Positions 54,637-63,381 of a stretch of 64,000 nt of DNA are shown in pieces. The position numbers were made by a program, and so were the translations under genes. The stretch comes from Fibrobacterota bacterium (GTDB lineage: Bacteria; Fibrobacterota; Chitinivibrionia; Chitinivibrionales; Chitinispirillaceae): positions 186,001 through 250,000 of the forward strand of contig JAEWVR010000015.1 in the NCBI GenBank assembly GCA_023459055.1, read 5' to 3'. Below the pieces are notes generated by a model, which did not search any database, was not told the origin of the DNA, and saw only the letters and a list, made by a program, of their open reading frames with translations. Position 1 is the stretch's first letter, and every line of letters starts with the position of its first letter.

Positions 54637-57369
54637 ATGAGAGTTATATTGATTATTATAATAATTTTCATAACCGTAACATCTGTACAATCAGGGGATT
54701 CTGTTGTGATAGAAATGGATTACGATGAAGGTGCAATAAATGCGAAGAAATTGTTTAATGGTGGAATTGTACATGGAGTATTTACAAAAGATGATGGACC
54801 GTTTCTGATTACCGGTGATATCATTATTCCATCACAGGAGAAACTTGAATTTGGTCCCGGCTCAGTAATTTATGTTGGAGGTTCGTATACAACAATTAAT
54901 GTATATGGGCAGTTTGTTGCAAAAGGAACCGCAAATGAACGCATTATTATCCGATCTGCACGGAAAAAACCGCAACCATGGGATTGGGACAGGATTTATT
55001 GCAGAAGTTATGAACAGTCTATTTTTGATTATTGCGAGATCCGGAATTCCAATTATGGATTGACAGTTGAAAACGGGAATGCTGTAATCAGACATTCGAC
55101 ATTTGTTAATAATTCAATTAATGCATTGTATGTAAAGCAATCAGAAATTACTCTCAATGCTGTAACAATTGATGCAGGGCATATATGCGGTATCAAATTA
55201 CTGGAGGATGCACATGTAATTGCTGACAGTGTGATAATAAAACAGAATAAGACCGGTATTTATTGCGGTAGTCATTCAAGCCTTCGTATGAATTATGGTT
55301 CCATAAAAGGAAATGTTAACGGCATTATCGCTGATAAGAATGCACTTGTTACGATTGTAGCGACTAGTATCACTGGAAACAAGTTTGGTGTTGTCTCGAA
55401 TACAGATATTCCGGGACGTATGAGAGAAATGGTTTTTAATAACTACAAAAATCTGCAAATTGTTGATAATTATGAGATAAATAGAATAGTTATGGATGAG
55501 ACAGTGCAAAAAAGCAGTAGTAAAAAAGATTTAAAAATGCCACTTATACAAACCGGATTTTCTGCGTTAAGTGTCCCCCGTGAATCGAATTCATCATTTA
55601 TCGGAAATATTGTCTCAGGATTTACATTGTATAATCCGCAATCTGTCAACCATCCAAAGGATTTGGATTCTGTTTCGGGTGCACCGGGTGTCTATGTACC
55701 TGTCATACGAAAACAAACAAGGTATCTTGGGGAACAGAGTGGTCACTGGTATAGTGGCTTGCAACCGGAGCTTCAGGTATTCATTAATGGAAAACGCGGT
55801 GCAGCAGACGTAAATATGATACTTGATGTGTATGGAAATGAATGGCTCTCGACATCAAACTATGTTCGAAAAAATTTATTTAATCTTTCAATGAATTATG
55901 CACAGCAGTCCTTAATTCTTGGTGATTTTTATGAAAACGGTTCTGAATTGTCAATTTCAGGAAGAGCAATGACCGGTATGAAATACAGTGGTGGATTTAT
56001 GGAAATGGGCGGGGGAGTAAAAAGAATTGGTTTCGGTCTTTGTGCCGGAGAATCGGAAATTCCTAAAAACAGCGGTGATCATGAACTGAATATATTCAAT
56101 TCAATTATTGACAGTGCTCAATCGGTTCGTCAGCAAATTACCTATGTTGCATCTGTTACGGTTAAACCACTAACAATTATGACTATTGCGTTAAAGGGGA
56201 TAATAGCCCGCGATCAGGCGGAGGAGCCGCTGCTAAGGAAAAAAATTACTGATACCGCTGTTACAGACCCACTTAAGGCGCAAACTGGTGTACTTGACAT
56301 TAAGGCTGATTTGCTTGATGGAAAAGTTGAGATTGGCGGAGAACTTAATCTTGGGTCCGCAGATACACTTCGTGATGCTTCAAAAAAAAGTATTAAATGG
56401 TATAATCCAGAGGTCGGTAAAGCTGTATCCCGTGTTTTCAGTCTATTTAATGAAAACAACTTTCCAGATCATTATGCAGGAAGTACCTATATCAAAGGTT
56501 TGATACATAACTATACAGCGACTCTTTTATTCAGTCAAATCGCAGGTGATTATTATTCTGCCGGTAATCCTTACCTTGAAACTGACAAGAGAGAAGTGCT
56601 GTTCAATTTAGAATTACCATCAGTAAAAGGTGTTCATAGTTTTGGTGAAATCAAATACGAGCGGACATCACTATCTCTTGAACCGATTGACAGAGGTACA
56701 CTTGAAATCGCTGCAGAATATAATTCATCAGATTCAAAACCATCAGCACGAGTTTCGTGCACCGGATTAATTGAACGCTGCAACAAAACAGAAAGAGACA
56801 GTGTTGAGTCACGAACGTTCCATTCTTTACAATTTAATAATCTTGTCAGCATTGAAGGAAAGCAGGCCTTTAAAAACGGACTGAATTATAGTATACGGTA
56901 TCAGTTTTTAATTGATAAGGACTTATCCGAACATCTGGTAACAGAGAATAATGGAATTGGAGACCGTTTTCAACATACGTGGAATGCAACATTTGGATTT
57001 AAGGTAAAACGTTTTCTAAGGAATAAGGTGACTTTTAGAATTGCAACAAAGGATGAAAATCGGGACTCGCTCCGTGCTGTGTCGTATCGTTGCGGTAACC
57101 AGATGACTATTGACATAATAAAATCGAAATTGTCACTAAAACTAAATGGCGAATATGGTTCAAAAGAAGAAAAAAAATATTATGACGGGTGGACCGGAGC
57201 TGTTGAAACGACACTTTACAATGCAAGTGCAGATATAAAGTACTCAATCACACCAAACTTGTCTGTTAATGTACAATCCGGCTACGAAAAAAGCTATGAT
57301 GAGAATACCGGATCAACTGACAATTACTCGCTCTATCAGGGTGGAGTACATTTCACGTATTTATTCTGA
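54637..57369 (+). CDS. right-handed beta-helix protein with C-terminal outer-membrane barrel
   Basis: 910 residues: signal peptide MRVILIIIIIFITVTSVQSG, a right-handed parallel beta-helix (about 45-280; IINVYGQFVAKGT-like and NSNYGLTVENGNAVIRHS strands with repeated Asn/Gly turns), and a long beta-rich region (about 300-910) ending in GGVHFTYLF, a terminal aromatic consistent with an outer-membrane barrel. It follows the FecR-domain gene in the same direction. Neither domain gives a known enzyme; polysaccharide binding or export is a possibility. The end of the gene is 1 base from the next convergent stop. Confidence 0.75.
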   Translation: MRVILIIIIIFITVTSVQSGDSVVIEMDYDEGAINAKKLFNGGIVHGVFTKDDGPFLITGDIIIPSQEKLEFGPGSVIYVGGSYTTINVYGQFVAKGTANERIIIRSARKKPQPWDWDRIYCRSYEQSIFDYCEIRNSNYGLTVENGNAVIRHSTFVNNSINALYVKQSEITLNAVTIDAGHICGIKLLEDAHVIADSVIIKQNKTGIYCGSHSSLRMNYGSIKGNVNGIIADKNALVTIVATSITGNKFGVVSNTDIPGRMREMVFNNYKNLQIVDNYEINRIVMDETVQKSSSKKDLKMPLIQTGFSALSVPRESNSSFIGNIVSGFTLYNPQSVNHPKDLDSVSGAPGVYVPVIRKQTRYLGEQSGHWYSGLQPELQVFINGKRGAADVNMILDVYGNEWLSTSNYVRKNLFNLSMNYAQQSLILGDFYENGSELSISGRAMTGMKYSGGFMEMGGGVKRIGFGLCAGESEIPKNSGDHELNIFNSIIDSAQSVRQQITYVASVTVKPLTIMTIALKGIIARDQAEEPLLRKKITDTAVTDPLKAQTGVLDIKADLLDGKVEIGGELNLGSADTLRDASKKSIKWYNPEVGKAVSRVFSLFNENNFPDHYAGSTYIKGLIHNYTATLLFSQIAGDYYSAGNPYLETDKREVLFNLELPSVKGVHSFGEIKYERTSLSLEPIDRGTLEIAAEYNSSDSKPSARVSCTGLIERCNKTERDSVESRTFHSLQFNNLVSIEGKQAFKNGLNYSIRYQFLIDKDLSEHLVTENNGIGDRFQHTWNATFGFKVKRFLRNKVTFRIATKDENRDSLRAVSYRCGNQMTIDIIKSKLSLKLNGEYGSKEEKKYYDGWTGAVETTLYNASADIKYSITPNLSVNVQSGYEKSYDENTGSTDNYSLYQGGVHFTYLF

Positions 57370-57370
57370 A

Positions 57371-57589
57371 TTAATTGTTAACCATCATACCGACAGAAAA
57401 AACAATCATAAACGTGAGCCAGAGATAAAGCAGTGCATTATTTAAAAACTGTTCCGACGAAGATTGTTTATTATCTTTTGATGTTTTTGCAGGATTTTTA
57501 ATGCTTTTAAAATGTTTATAGATTGAAAAAATTGTCCAGACAAGAAAAATCCCGCCTACGATTTTTACAAGAATCGTTGATAGAAGCAT
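57371..57589 (-). CDS. small two-helix membrane protein
   Basis: 72 residues with two hydrophobic helices (about 3-24 and 50-70) separated by a Lys/Ser-rich loop. It is convergent with the barrel gene, 1 base apart. AGGT lies about 11 bases before the ATG, a weak signal. Not recognised; the membrane pattern supports a real gene. Confidence 0.55.
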   Translation of the reverse strand: MLLSTILVKIVGGIFLVWTIFSIYKHFKSIKNPAKTSKDNKQSSSEQFLNNALLYLWLTFMIVFSVGMMVNN

Positions 57590-57651
57590 AAAAAAATATT
57601 TACCTGGTTAGAGTTAAAAATGTTTTACATGTATTCGCAGTGCACTGTTTA

Positions 57652-58065
57652 TTATTGTTCCTGATTTTCATCCATCTCAAGTTTATTTGCTGTTAATCTT
57701 CGAAGCGCAATCTCTGCACCATTCCATAACAATACAAACTCGTAGCTACCCTCTTCGGGAATAGGTAAACCATTGATATTACCACCAATTTCAACGACTG
57801 CTCGATGGTTACCCGGTGCCTGAACCTTCCATGGTGGAAGCTCCATGGTAAACGATGAATTTTCTTTTCTGAAGATCAGCTGGGCATCACCGTCAGTTGC
57901 AACATCAGTCAGCGCCACATAGATCGCACAGTTTCCGTGTTTTGATGGATAACTGGGGCTATTGATCGAACTGAACGTTCCAGATAGAATGCTCTTTCCG
58001 GTATGAGCGTCTCTATAATAATTGTCACAGATTACCATCGCAAGAACAAGAGGTTTCATCACCAT
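57652..58065 (-). CDS. DUF6941-type hypothetical protein
   Basis: 137 residues beginning VMKPLVLAMVICDNYYRD and continuing with GKSILSGTFSSINSPSYPS and YVALTDV, followed by beta strands with VEIGGNINGLPIPEEGSYEF. It matches by eye a widespread bacterial family of unknown function (DUF6941) in which the N-terminal strand is MKPxVLAxxICD. Probably cytoplasmic; role unknown. Confidence 0.75.
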   Translation of the reverse strand: MVMKPLVLAMVICDNYYRDAHTGKSILSGTFSSINSPSYPSKHGNCAIYVALTDVATDGDAQLIFRKENSSFTMELPPWKVQAPGNHRAVVEIGGNINGLPIPEEGSYEFVLLWNGAEIALRRLTANKLEMDENQEQ

Positions 58066-58550
58066 CCCTTTTTAAAAGTATAACTCTTATAATATATATC
58101 GTGGAGTAACCACATGGGTGAAGTGTTGTCTCTGTTCAGCGCTGGGTTCAAAAATTTTGTGTTCAGTTACAATAATGATTAAAAAGTGTATTTTATTTAG
58201 AATCAATGATATATGTGGGGTCATCATTAGTTGAATAAAATGGAAATGCTTCATAATTTTGATATGATAGTGCTTTTAACCACTCGTATCTATTCCCCGT
58301 TTTTTGATACAGATTGCATAATGAAGAGTATCCACCCAGAGAGAGTGCGCTTTTGCAGGTTACATTTGTGTCAATTAAGGGTTGTCCATTGTTGCTAATA
58401 CATTTTTTTGATTCTGAATACATTGAATACAGTTCTTAAGCCAAAAGGGGCTTTTTATGTAAAATATGCATGCAGGCATAAAGAAAAAATATATATTGAT
58501 GTAAAGTACATACACATTTATGGTTGATACTTAGTCAGGAGGAGGGTACT
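58066..58550. other. intergenic region upstream of the LRR gene
   Basis: 485 AT-rich bases. A weak minus-strand frame at 58193-58423 is described separately. The strong GGAGGAGG (58538-58545) for the leucine-rich-repeat gene is at its right end. No hairpin recognised. Confidence 0.4.
58193..58423 (-). CDS. doubtful small ORF
   Basis: A 76-codon frame with coding-like composition and a CKSALSLGGYSSLCNLYQKT stretch that recalls a single helical-repeat unit. There is no ribosome-binding site. It may be a gene fragment or a chance frame; not recognised. Confidence 0.25.
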   Translation of the reverse strand: MYSESKKCISNNGQPLIDTNVTCKSALSLGGYSSLCNLYQKTGNRYEWLKALSYQNYEAFPFYSTNDDPTYIIDSK

Positions 58551-59300
58551 ATGATACGTTCAGGTGCTTTATTAATTGCATTATTGACGGTTGTTTCATT
58601 TGCCCAGCATGATCCCGATTCGGCTCTGGCAAATTTGAATGAGGTTGTAACTGCTCAGGGGGATGCAAGTCCGGATTTGGCTGTGGTTAGGGATATACTC
58701 ACTAAAGCAGGTATTACTGACCGTACTGCAGAGCAGGCGACCATAATTGAAGACGGAAGAGTAGTGTCACTTGATTTGTCAAATAAAGATGTCGCTAATG
58801 ACGGAATCAGTGTGCTGCCGTCAGAAATTGGCAAACTGACAGAGCTAAAGGTATTGCTTTGTAAAAACAATGTTCTTACAGAGTTGCCACTGGAGCTTCG
58901 TAATTGTGTTAACTTGACAAAAATAGATTTCAACAGCAATAAAATTAACGAGATTCCACTCGAATTTGGTCAACTTGATAAATTGGTTGATATTGATTTC
59001 CGGTATAATCGCCTTGAAACGCTTCCTTATACGATCGGCAATCTAAAACAACTTACCGTACTGCGCCTTTGGGGGAATGTGCTGACAGCGCTGCCGGGTC
59101 AGATCACATTGCTTCCTTCATTGAAGGAGTTATACCTTAAGGATAATCGTCTGTCAATCCTTCCACATGATATTGTCAAAATGAAGTCATTGACGTATAT
59201 AGATATTGAAGGCAACAAACTCTGCAATCTGAGCGGGGCAATCGACAGCTGGCTCAAGGAGAAATTAAAAAATTATCGTCAGACTCAAAAGTGCTGGTGA
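58551..59300 (+). CDS. secreted leucine-rich-repeat protein
   Basis: 249 residues from ATG 58551 (GGAGGAGG upstream); the longer frame from 58524 is not preferred. Signal peptide MIRSGALLIALLTVVSFAQ, then about five to six 23-residue leucine-rich repeats (about 85-225), each like LPSEIGKLTELKVLLCKNNV or LPYTIGNLKQLTVLRLWGNV, with a capping C-terminus. It probably binds a protein or glycan in the envelope. Followed by a hairpin. Confidence 0.88.
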   Translation: MIRSGALLIALLTVVSFAQHDPDSALANLNEVVTAQGDASPDLAVVRDILTKAGITDRTAEQATIIEDGRVVSLDLSNKDVANDGISVLPSEIGKLTELKVLLCKNNVLTELPLELRNCVNLTKIDFNSNKINEIPLEFGQLDKLVDIDFRYNRLETLPYTIGNLKQLTVLRLWGNVLTALPGQITLLPSLKELYLKDNRLSILPHDIVKMKSLTYIDIEGNKLCNLSGAIDSWLKEKLKNYRQTQKCW

Positions 59301-59309
59301 TTATAATAT

Positions 59310-59349
59310 AACACCTGTTACACTCCGGTTTTGTGGTGTATAAGGTGTT
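59310..59349 (+). terminator. long hairpin after the LRR gene
   Basis: AACACCTGTTACAC (59310-59323) pairs with GTGTATAAGGTGTT (59336-59349) at 12 of 14 positions around a 12-nt loop. There is no T-run behind it, so it may be an RNA structure or dyad operator rather than a true terminator. Confidence 0.45.
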
Positions 59350-59523
59350 ACTGTAATGTGTATGTATACAGTAATTCCACTTTTCTCTCCTGTAGTAACA
59401 ATTGTAATTCTTTGCGGCTATCTATCCAGTAATTATTTTGTGATTAAGCGCAAATATTCTGATAAGCGCCGGTGGGGTATGCAATGTGCATGTTATCCAC
59501 ATCTTATAATTGAAAATTAGTGT

Positions 59524-60678
59524 ATGATACCATTGTTTAAGACGTTATTTAGAATCTGGTTTTTAGGAATTCTTTTATTTATTACTGTGTTGGGCTATTT
59601 GTTTTACAGTTTTGTCTGGGTGATACGAGTAATGCAAAAAAACAAAAAAAAGTCATTTCTTCTTATTCCGGTTGTACTATTACTTTTATTAAGTGCCGGT
59701 TTTGGAGTCTGGTATCTGTTTTTTCCTCTTCCTGTTGAACATCAGAGGGTTGAAATTGTAATTCCAAAGAACGCAAAAGTGTATCAGGTTGCGGATTCGT
59801 TGAGGAAAAAAAAGGTAATTACGTCAACAAAGGCATTTTTGCTTTATGTTAAGTTGACAAATTCAGGCCATAAAGTTCAGGCCGGAAAAGCTGAGTTCAA
59901 AACGGGAAACGGTGTGATGAGTGCAGTCCAGGGGATGATGAAGGCGACAACCATTGAGTTCAGCGTTACAATTCCGGAAGGTTTGACAATTGAGCAATGT
60001 GCATCACGGATTGCACATGTGTTTTCATCAGTTGATACATCAGAATTCATATCATTATGTAATAATCCTGAGTTTATTAAAAAGCTTAATGTGGATGCTC
60101 CGTCACTTGAGGGATTTCTTTTTCCTGAGACCTATCGCTTTGCTGAAAATGTCAGTGAAGAGTTCATAATCACACGAATGGTTCAGGCATTTGACAAGTG
60201 CTATGAGTCGCTGACACACTCCGAACTTTCTGGAAAATTTACAAAGTTGCAGCTCGTTACGATTGCGTCAATTGTCGAAAGAGAAGCCACGCTTGCATCG
60301 GAGCAAACAAGAATTGCTGCTGTATTTCACAACAGAATCAGGATCGGATATCCCCTTGGTGCAGATCCTACGGTACGTTATGCACTTAAAAAATTCAACG
60401 GCCCCCTGACTGTCTCGGATCTGAATACATCATCACCGTACAACACCAGAAAATACAAGGGAATACCTCCAGGACCGATCTGTTCTCCGGGAAAGGGTGC
60501 ATTGCAGGCCGCGCTCACTCCTATGGAAACGAAAGATCTTTATTTTGTGGCAAAGTGGGATGGCAGCGGGGAACACGATTTCTCGAAAACCAATGAGGAA
60601 CATAACCGGAAAAAACTATTGATTCGGGACTATAATGAAAAACGGAAAAAACAATACAATCAGAAGATTCCGGAGTAG
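59524..60678 (+). CDS. mltG: endolytic transglycosylase MltG (YceG)
   Basis: Cuts nascent glycan strands in the periplasm to end their elongation. The domain has the LysM-like part (about 80-160, VEIVIPKNAKVYQVADSLRK) and the catalytic YceG region with the Glu in IASIVEREATLASEQ (about 254), then NRIRIGYPLGADPTVRYAL and PYNTRKYKGIPPGPICSPG. Two hydrophobic stretches lie at the N-terminus (about 8-35 and 45-65). If translation begins at the ATG 59632 instead of 59524, one is removed and the length is 348, nearer the family norm; neither start has a clear ribosome-binding site. Followed closely by an outer-membrane protein gene. Confidence 0.93.
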   Translation: MIPLFKTLFRIWFLGILLFITVLGYLFYSFVWVIRVMQKNKKKSFLLIPVVLLLLLSAGFGVWYLFFPLPVEHQRVEIVIPKNAKVYQVADSLRKKKVITSTKAFLLYVKLTNSGHKVQAGKAEFKTGNGVMSAVQGMMKATTIEFSVTIPEGLTIEQCASRIAHVFSSVDTSEFISLCNNPEFIKKLNVDAPSLEGFLFPETYRFAENVSEEFIITRMVQAFDKCYESLTHSELSGKFTKLQLVTIASIVEREATLASEQTRIAAVFHNRIRIGYPLGADPTVRYALKKFNGPLTVSDLNTSSPYNTRKYKGIPPGPICSPGKGALQAALTPMETKDLYFVAKWDGSGEHDFSKTNEEHNRKKLLIRDYNEKRKKQYNQKIPE

Positions 60679-60682
60679 CACA

Positions 60683-61504
60683 ATGAAACGCATGATTACG
60701 GTAGTCACTGCAGTTACAGCGGTATGTTTCCAGACTGTTTTTGCAGAGGGTATGCTCCAACCCCGGCGACTTGTTGATGCAAATACTGCTGGAATTTTGC
60801 CTCGTGCAAGTTTTGATTTTGACAGCAGAATTTTTTCATCCCGTGATCCATCACTTGGTGCAGGTATTGTAATGGGGATCGCTGTTGGTGTGACCAACCG
60901 GTTGAACATAGGTATTAGTTATGGTGGTGAAGGGCTGGTCGGTCGTGGAAAACATACAAAATTTAATCCGCTTCCCGGGTGGCTTGTAAAGTATCGTATT
61001 TTTGAGGAAAATTATTTCTGGCCCGGTTTTGCATTAGGATATGATCATCAGGGATTTGGTGGCCTTGCCGATACAAGTACATTCGATTACAAAGGCTATA
61101 TTTATAAGTCCCCCGGTTTTTTTCTGGCAATCAGCAAAAATTATTTGTTACTTCAAAAAATTCAGTTTGGGCTGCACGCAACGGTGAACTATTCTATGGA
61201 GGAATATAAGGTAATAAAGTGGCCTAACGTGTTTGCCGGTATTGATATCGCTCTTAATGAAGAGCTTGCGGTGGTTTTTGAGTATGATTTCGGTGCGAAT
61301 ATCAAGGACATCCGCCCGAACAGGCATCCTGTGTACGCCCAACCGGAGAATGGATTTTTAAATGCCGGTATTCGCTGGGCATTTACCCCTGGATTTTTTA
61401 TTGAATTTGATTTCAAAGATCTGCTTGAAAACCGCAAATATAAAAATGGCAGTACACTTGGGTGGAGTCGTGAACTAAGGTTTGTTTATTATACCCAGTT
61501 TTAG
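60683..61504 (+). CDS. predicted outer-membrane beta-barrel protein
   Basis: The start is ATG 60683, with CGGAG (60671-60675) 7 bases before it, giving the signal peptide MKRMITVVTAVTAVCFQTVFA. The 273-residue mature protein alternates short strands with Tyr/Phe/Gly (GIAVGVTNRLNIGISYGGEG) and ends in LRFVYYTQF, a C-terminal aromatic typical of barrels. It begins 4 bases after the mltG stop and is likely co-transcribed. Family not recognised beyond that. Confidence 0.78.
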   Translation: MKRMITVVTAVTAVCFQTVFAEGMLQPRRLVDANTAGILPRASFDFDSRIFSSRDPSLGAGIVMGIAVGVTNRLNIGISYGGEGLVGRGKHTKFNPLPGWLVKYRIFEENYFWPGFALGYDHQGFGGLADTSTFDYKGYIYKSPGFFLAISKNYLLLQKIQFGLHATVNYSMEEYKVIKWPNVFAGIDIALNEELAVVFEYDFGANIKDIRPNRHPVYAQPENGFLNAGIRWAFTPGFFIEFDFKDLLENRKYKNGSTLGWSRELRFVYYTQF

Positions 61505-61635
61505 TGAATTGTATAATTCCACTAATTTAAGTGCAATTTGTCATGAGAAAAATCGTATATTTTAATAGTCTTTTTTTCAGGGATTGCGAATGACATTCGA
61601 TCCCTTATTCAACACAACCCGGGGTTAAATCAAAT

Positions 61636-62121
61636 ATGCGTGGAATTATTTTTGTGCTCTCAACAGTATTTTTGTGTTCGTGTATATATGCTGGGGAAAC
61701 TCAGATAAAGCCACCACTTAAACCGCCAGGGAGTGCTGCTCAAATTGTTGATTCATCACAACAGATTGCAGATATTATTGTAAAATCCAGGCTTCCGGTA
61801 TTTATTGATTTCTGGGCTGTTTGGTGCGGGCCTTGTAAACTTCTTAATCCTATTGTCGAAGAACTTGAGAAAGAATTTAAAGGAAGAGTACTGTTCTTAA
61901 AAGTAAATGTCGACATTCATAAAGCGATAGCAGGTTACTTTCAGGTAAATGCAATTCCGGCGATATTCATTGTAAATGACAAAACTGTTGTAAAAGTGAT
62001 TCCGGGGCTTCAGCCGAAGAGTGTATATACTGCAGCATTAAATGAAATTCTTGCGAAAAATGCTTCATCAAAACCTGATTCTCTTTCTGATGTAAAGTCA
62101 GCCAAGGCTCAAGTGCAATGA
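61636..62121 (+). CDS. secreted thioredoxin-fold protein with CGPC active site
   Basis: 161 residues. The N-terminal signal sequence (about 1-16) ends in LCSC, a possible lipobox, so it may be a periplasmic lipoprotein. A thioredoxin domain follows (about 35-145) with WCGPC at 63-67, the cis-Pro in AIPAIFIVND and a normal fold. It could act in periplasmic thiol reduction or cytochrome/envelope maturation. The stop overlaps the U32 peptidase start by 4 bases (ATGA), so the two genes are coupled. Confidence 0.92.
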   Translation: MRGIIFVLSTVFLCSCIYAGETQIKPPLKPPGSAAQIVDSSQQIADIIVKSRLPVFIDFWAVWCGPCKLLNPIVEELEKEFKGRVLFLKVNVDIHKAIAGYFQVNAIPAIFIVNDKTVVKVIPGLQPKSVYTAALNEILAKNASSKPDSLSDVKSAKAQVQ

Positions 62122-63353
62122 AACCGCCGGAATTACTTGCGCCTGCAGGTACCTTTGAAGCAGCTGAAGCTGCGTTTTTACATGGGGCCAATGCTGTTTA
62201 TATAGGCATAGGAAAACTCAATCTGCGTGCACATTCTCCAAATTTTGCCATAGAGGATATGCCGGAACTTCTTGACATGGCGCACAAGAGCAACGGGAAG
62301 GTATACGCTGCATTGAACCTGATGCCCGATCAGACGGCTATTCCTGTTGTACGTGAATTACTTGTTAAACTTTGTGAAAAGAAATGCATTCCTGATGCAT
62401 TCATTATCAGTGATCCAGGTGTGCTTGTATTGTGTAAAGAGATACTGCCATCAGCAGAACTTCATTTAAGTACCCAGACAGGTACATTTAATCTGGTGTC
62501 ACTTGATTTCTGGAAAAAACAGGGAGTAGCCAGGGCTGTTTTACCGCGTGAATTTACTTTGTCACAGATTCGTGAAGCATCATTGGCAAATATCATGGAG
62601 ACAGAAATTTTTATACATGGAGCGATGTGTGTTTCTATCAGTGGACGCTGTCTTCTGGGGGCTTATCTTGGTGAACGTCATCCAAACAGGGGTGATTGTC
62701 CTCAGCCATGCAGATACAGGTACCGTCTGAGTCCTGTACAAAGTGAGAATGAAAACCCGGGTATCTGGTTTGACGCTGAGGAGAGTGATGATGGTGTATA
62801 CCTTATGAATTCAAAGGATTTATGTACAATTGACATTTTGCCACAGATTATTTCTTCTGGTGTAAATTCATTGAAAATTGAGGGACGGAATAAAAGTGTT
62901 CATTATGTTGCATCTGTTGTCAGAGTTTACAGAGCGGCAATTGACAGCTTTCTGAATGATGGTGCTGATTACAGGGTACATTCTCAGTGGCGTAAAGAAC
63001 TTGATGCTCTTGATCACAGAACCTATACAACCGGTTTTTACAACGGTGAACTTTTGATACAGGACGTTTTTTCATCAAAGGCATCAACAAAAAGCAGGGT
63101 TATAGGTACAATTAAAGCGATTCTTCCGGGTGGATTACCTGTTGTTGATGTCAAGAACAGTTTTTGTATGGGCGAAGCGCTTGAGATAATTCCAGTGCAA
63201 CAGTCACTTGAACCATATCCGATTCAATTTACAAAAATTACAGATCTGTCCGGCAATCAGATCGAGCGTGCGCCATCAAGCAGGCTTGTTATCGGTATCA
63301 CAGAGAAAAGTTTACGGATTGGTGATATGATCCGTCGAACTGTTGACTTGTAG
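62118..63353 (+). CDS. peptidase U32 family protein, TrhP/YegQ-like
   Basis: 411 residues. The PELLAPAGTFEAAEAAFLHG start, the core STQTGTFNLVSLDFWKKQGV and the Cys-rich EIFIHGAMCVSISGRCLLGA followed by RGDCPQPCRY mark the U32/YegQ group. YegQ (TrhP) takes part in tRNA uridine 5-hydroxylation; members also act on collagen or rRNA (RlhA), so the precise role is uncertain. It is translationally coupled to the thioredoxin gene and convergent with a GH5 gene. Confidence 0.9.
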   Translation: MKPPELLAPAGTFEAAEAAFLHGANAVYIGIGKLNLRAHSPNFAIEDMPELLDMAHKSNGKVYAALNLMPDQTAIPVVRELLVKLCEKKCIPDAFIISDPGVLVLCKEILPSAELHLSTQTGTFNLVSLDFWKKQGVARAVLPREFTLSQIREASLANIMETEIFIHGAMCVSISGRCLLGAYLGERHPNRGDCPQPCRYRYRLSPVQSENENPGIWFDAEESDDGVYLMNSKDLCTIDILPQIISSGVNSLKIEGRNKSVHYVASVVRVYRAAIDSFLNDGADYRVHSQWRKELDALDHRTYTTGFYNGELLIQDVFSSKASTKSRVIGTIKAILPGGLPVVDVKNSFCMGEALEIIPVQQSLEPYPIQFTKITDLSGNQIERAPSSRLVIGITEKSLRIGDMIRRTVDL

Positions 63354-63381
63354 TTGTCAATTGCCGGTCTCTGTAACACCG

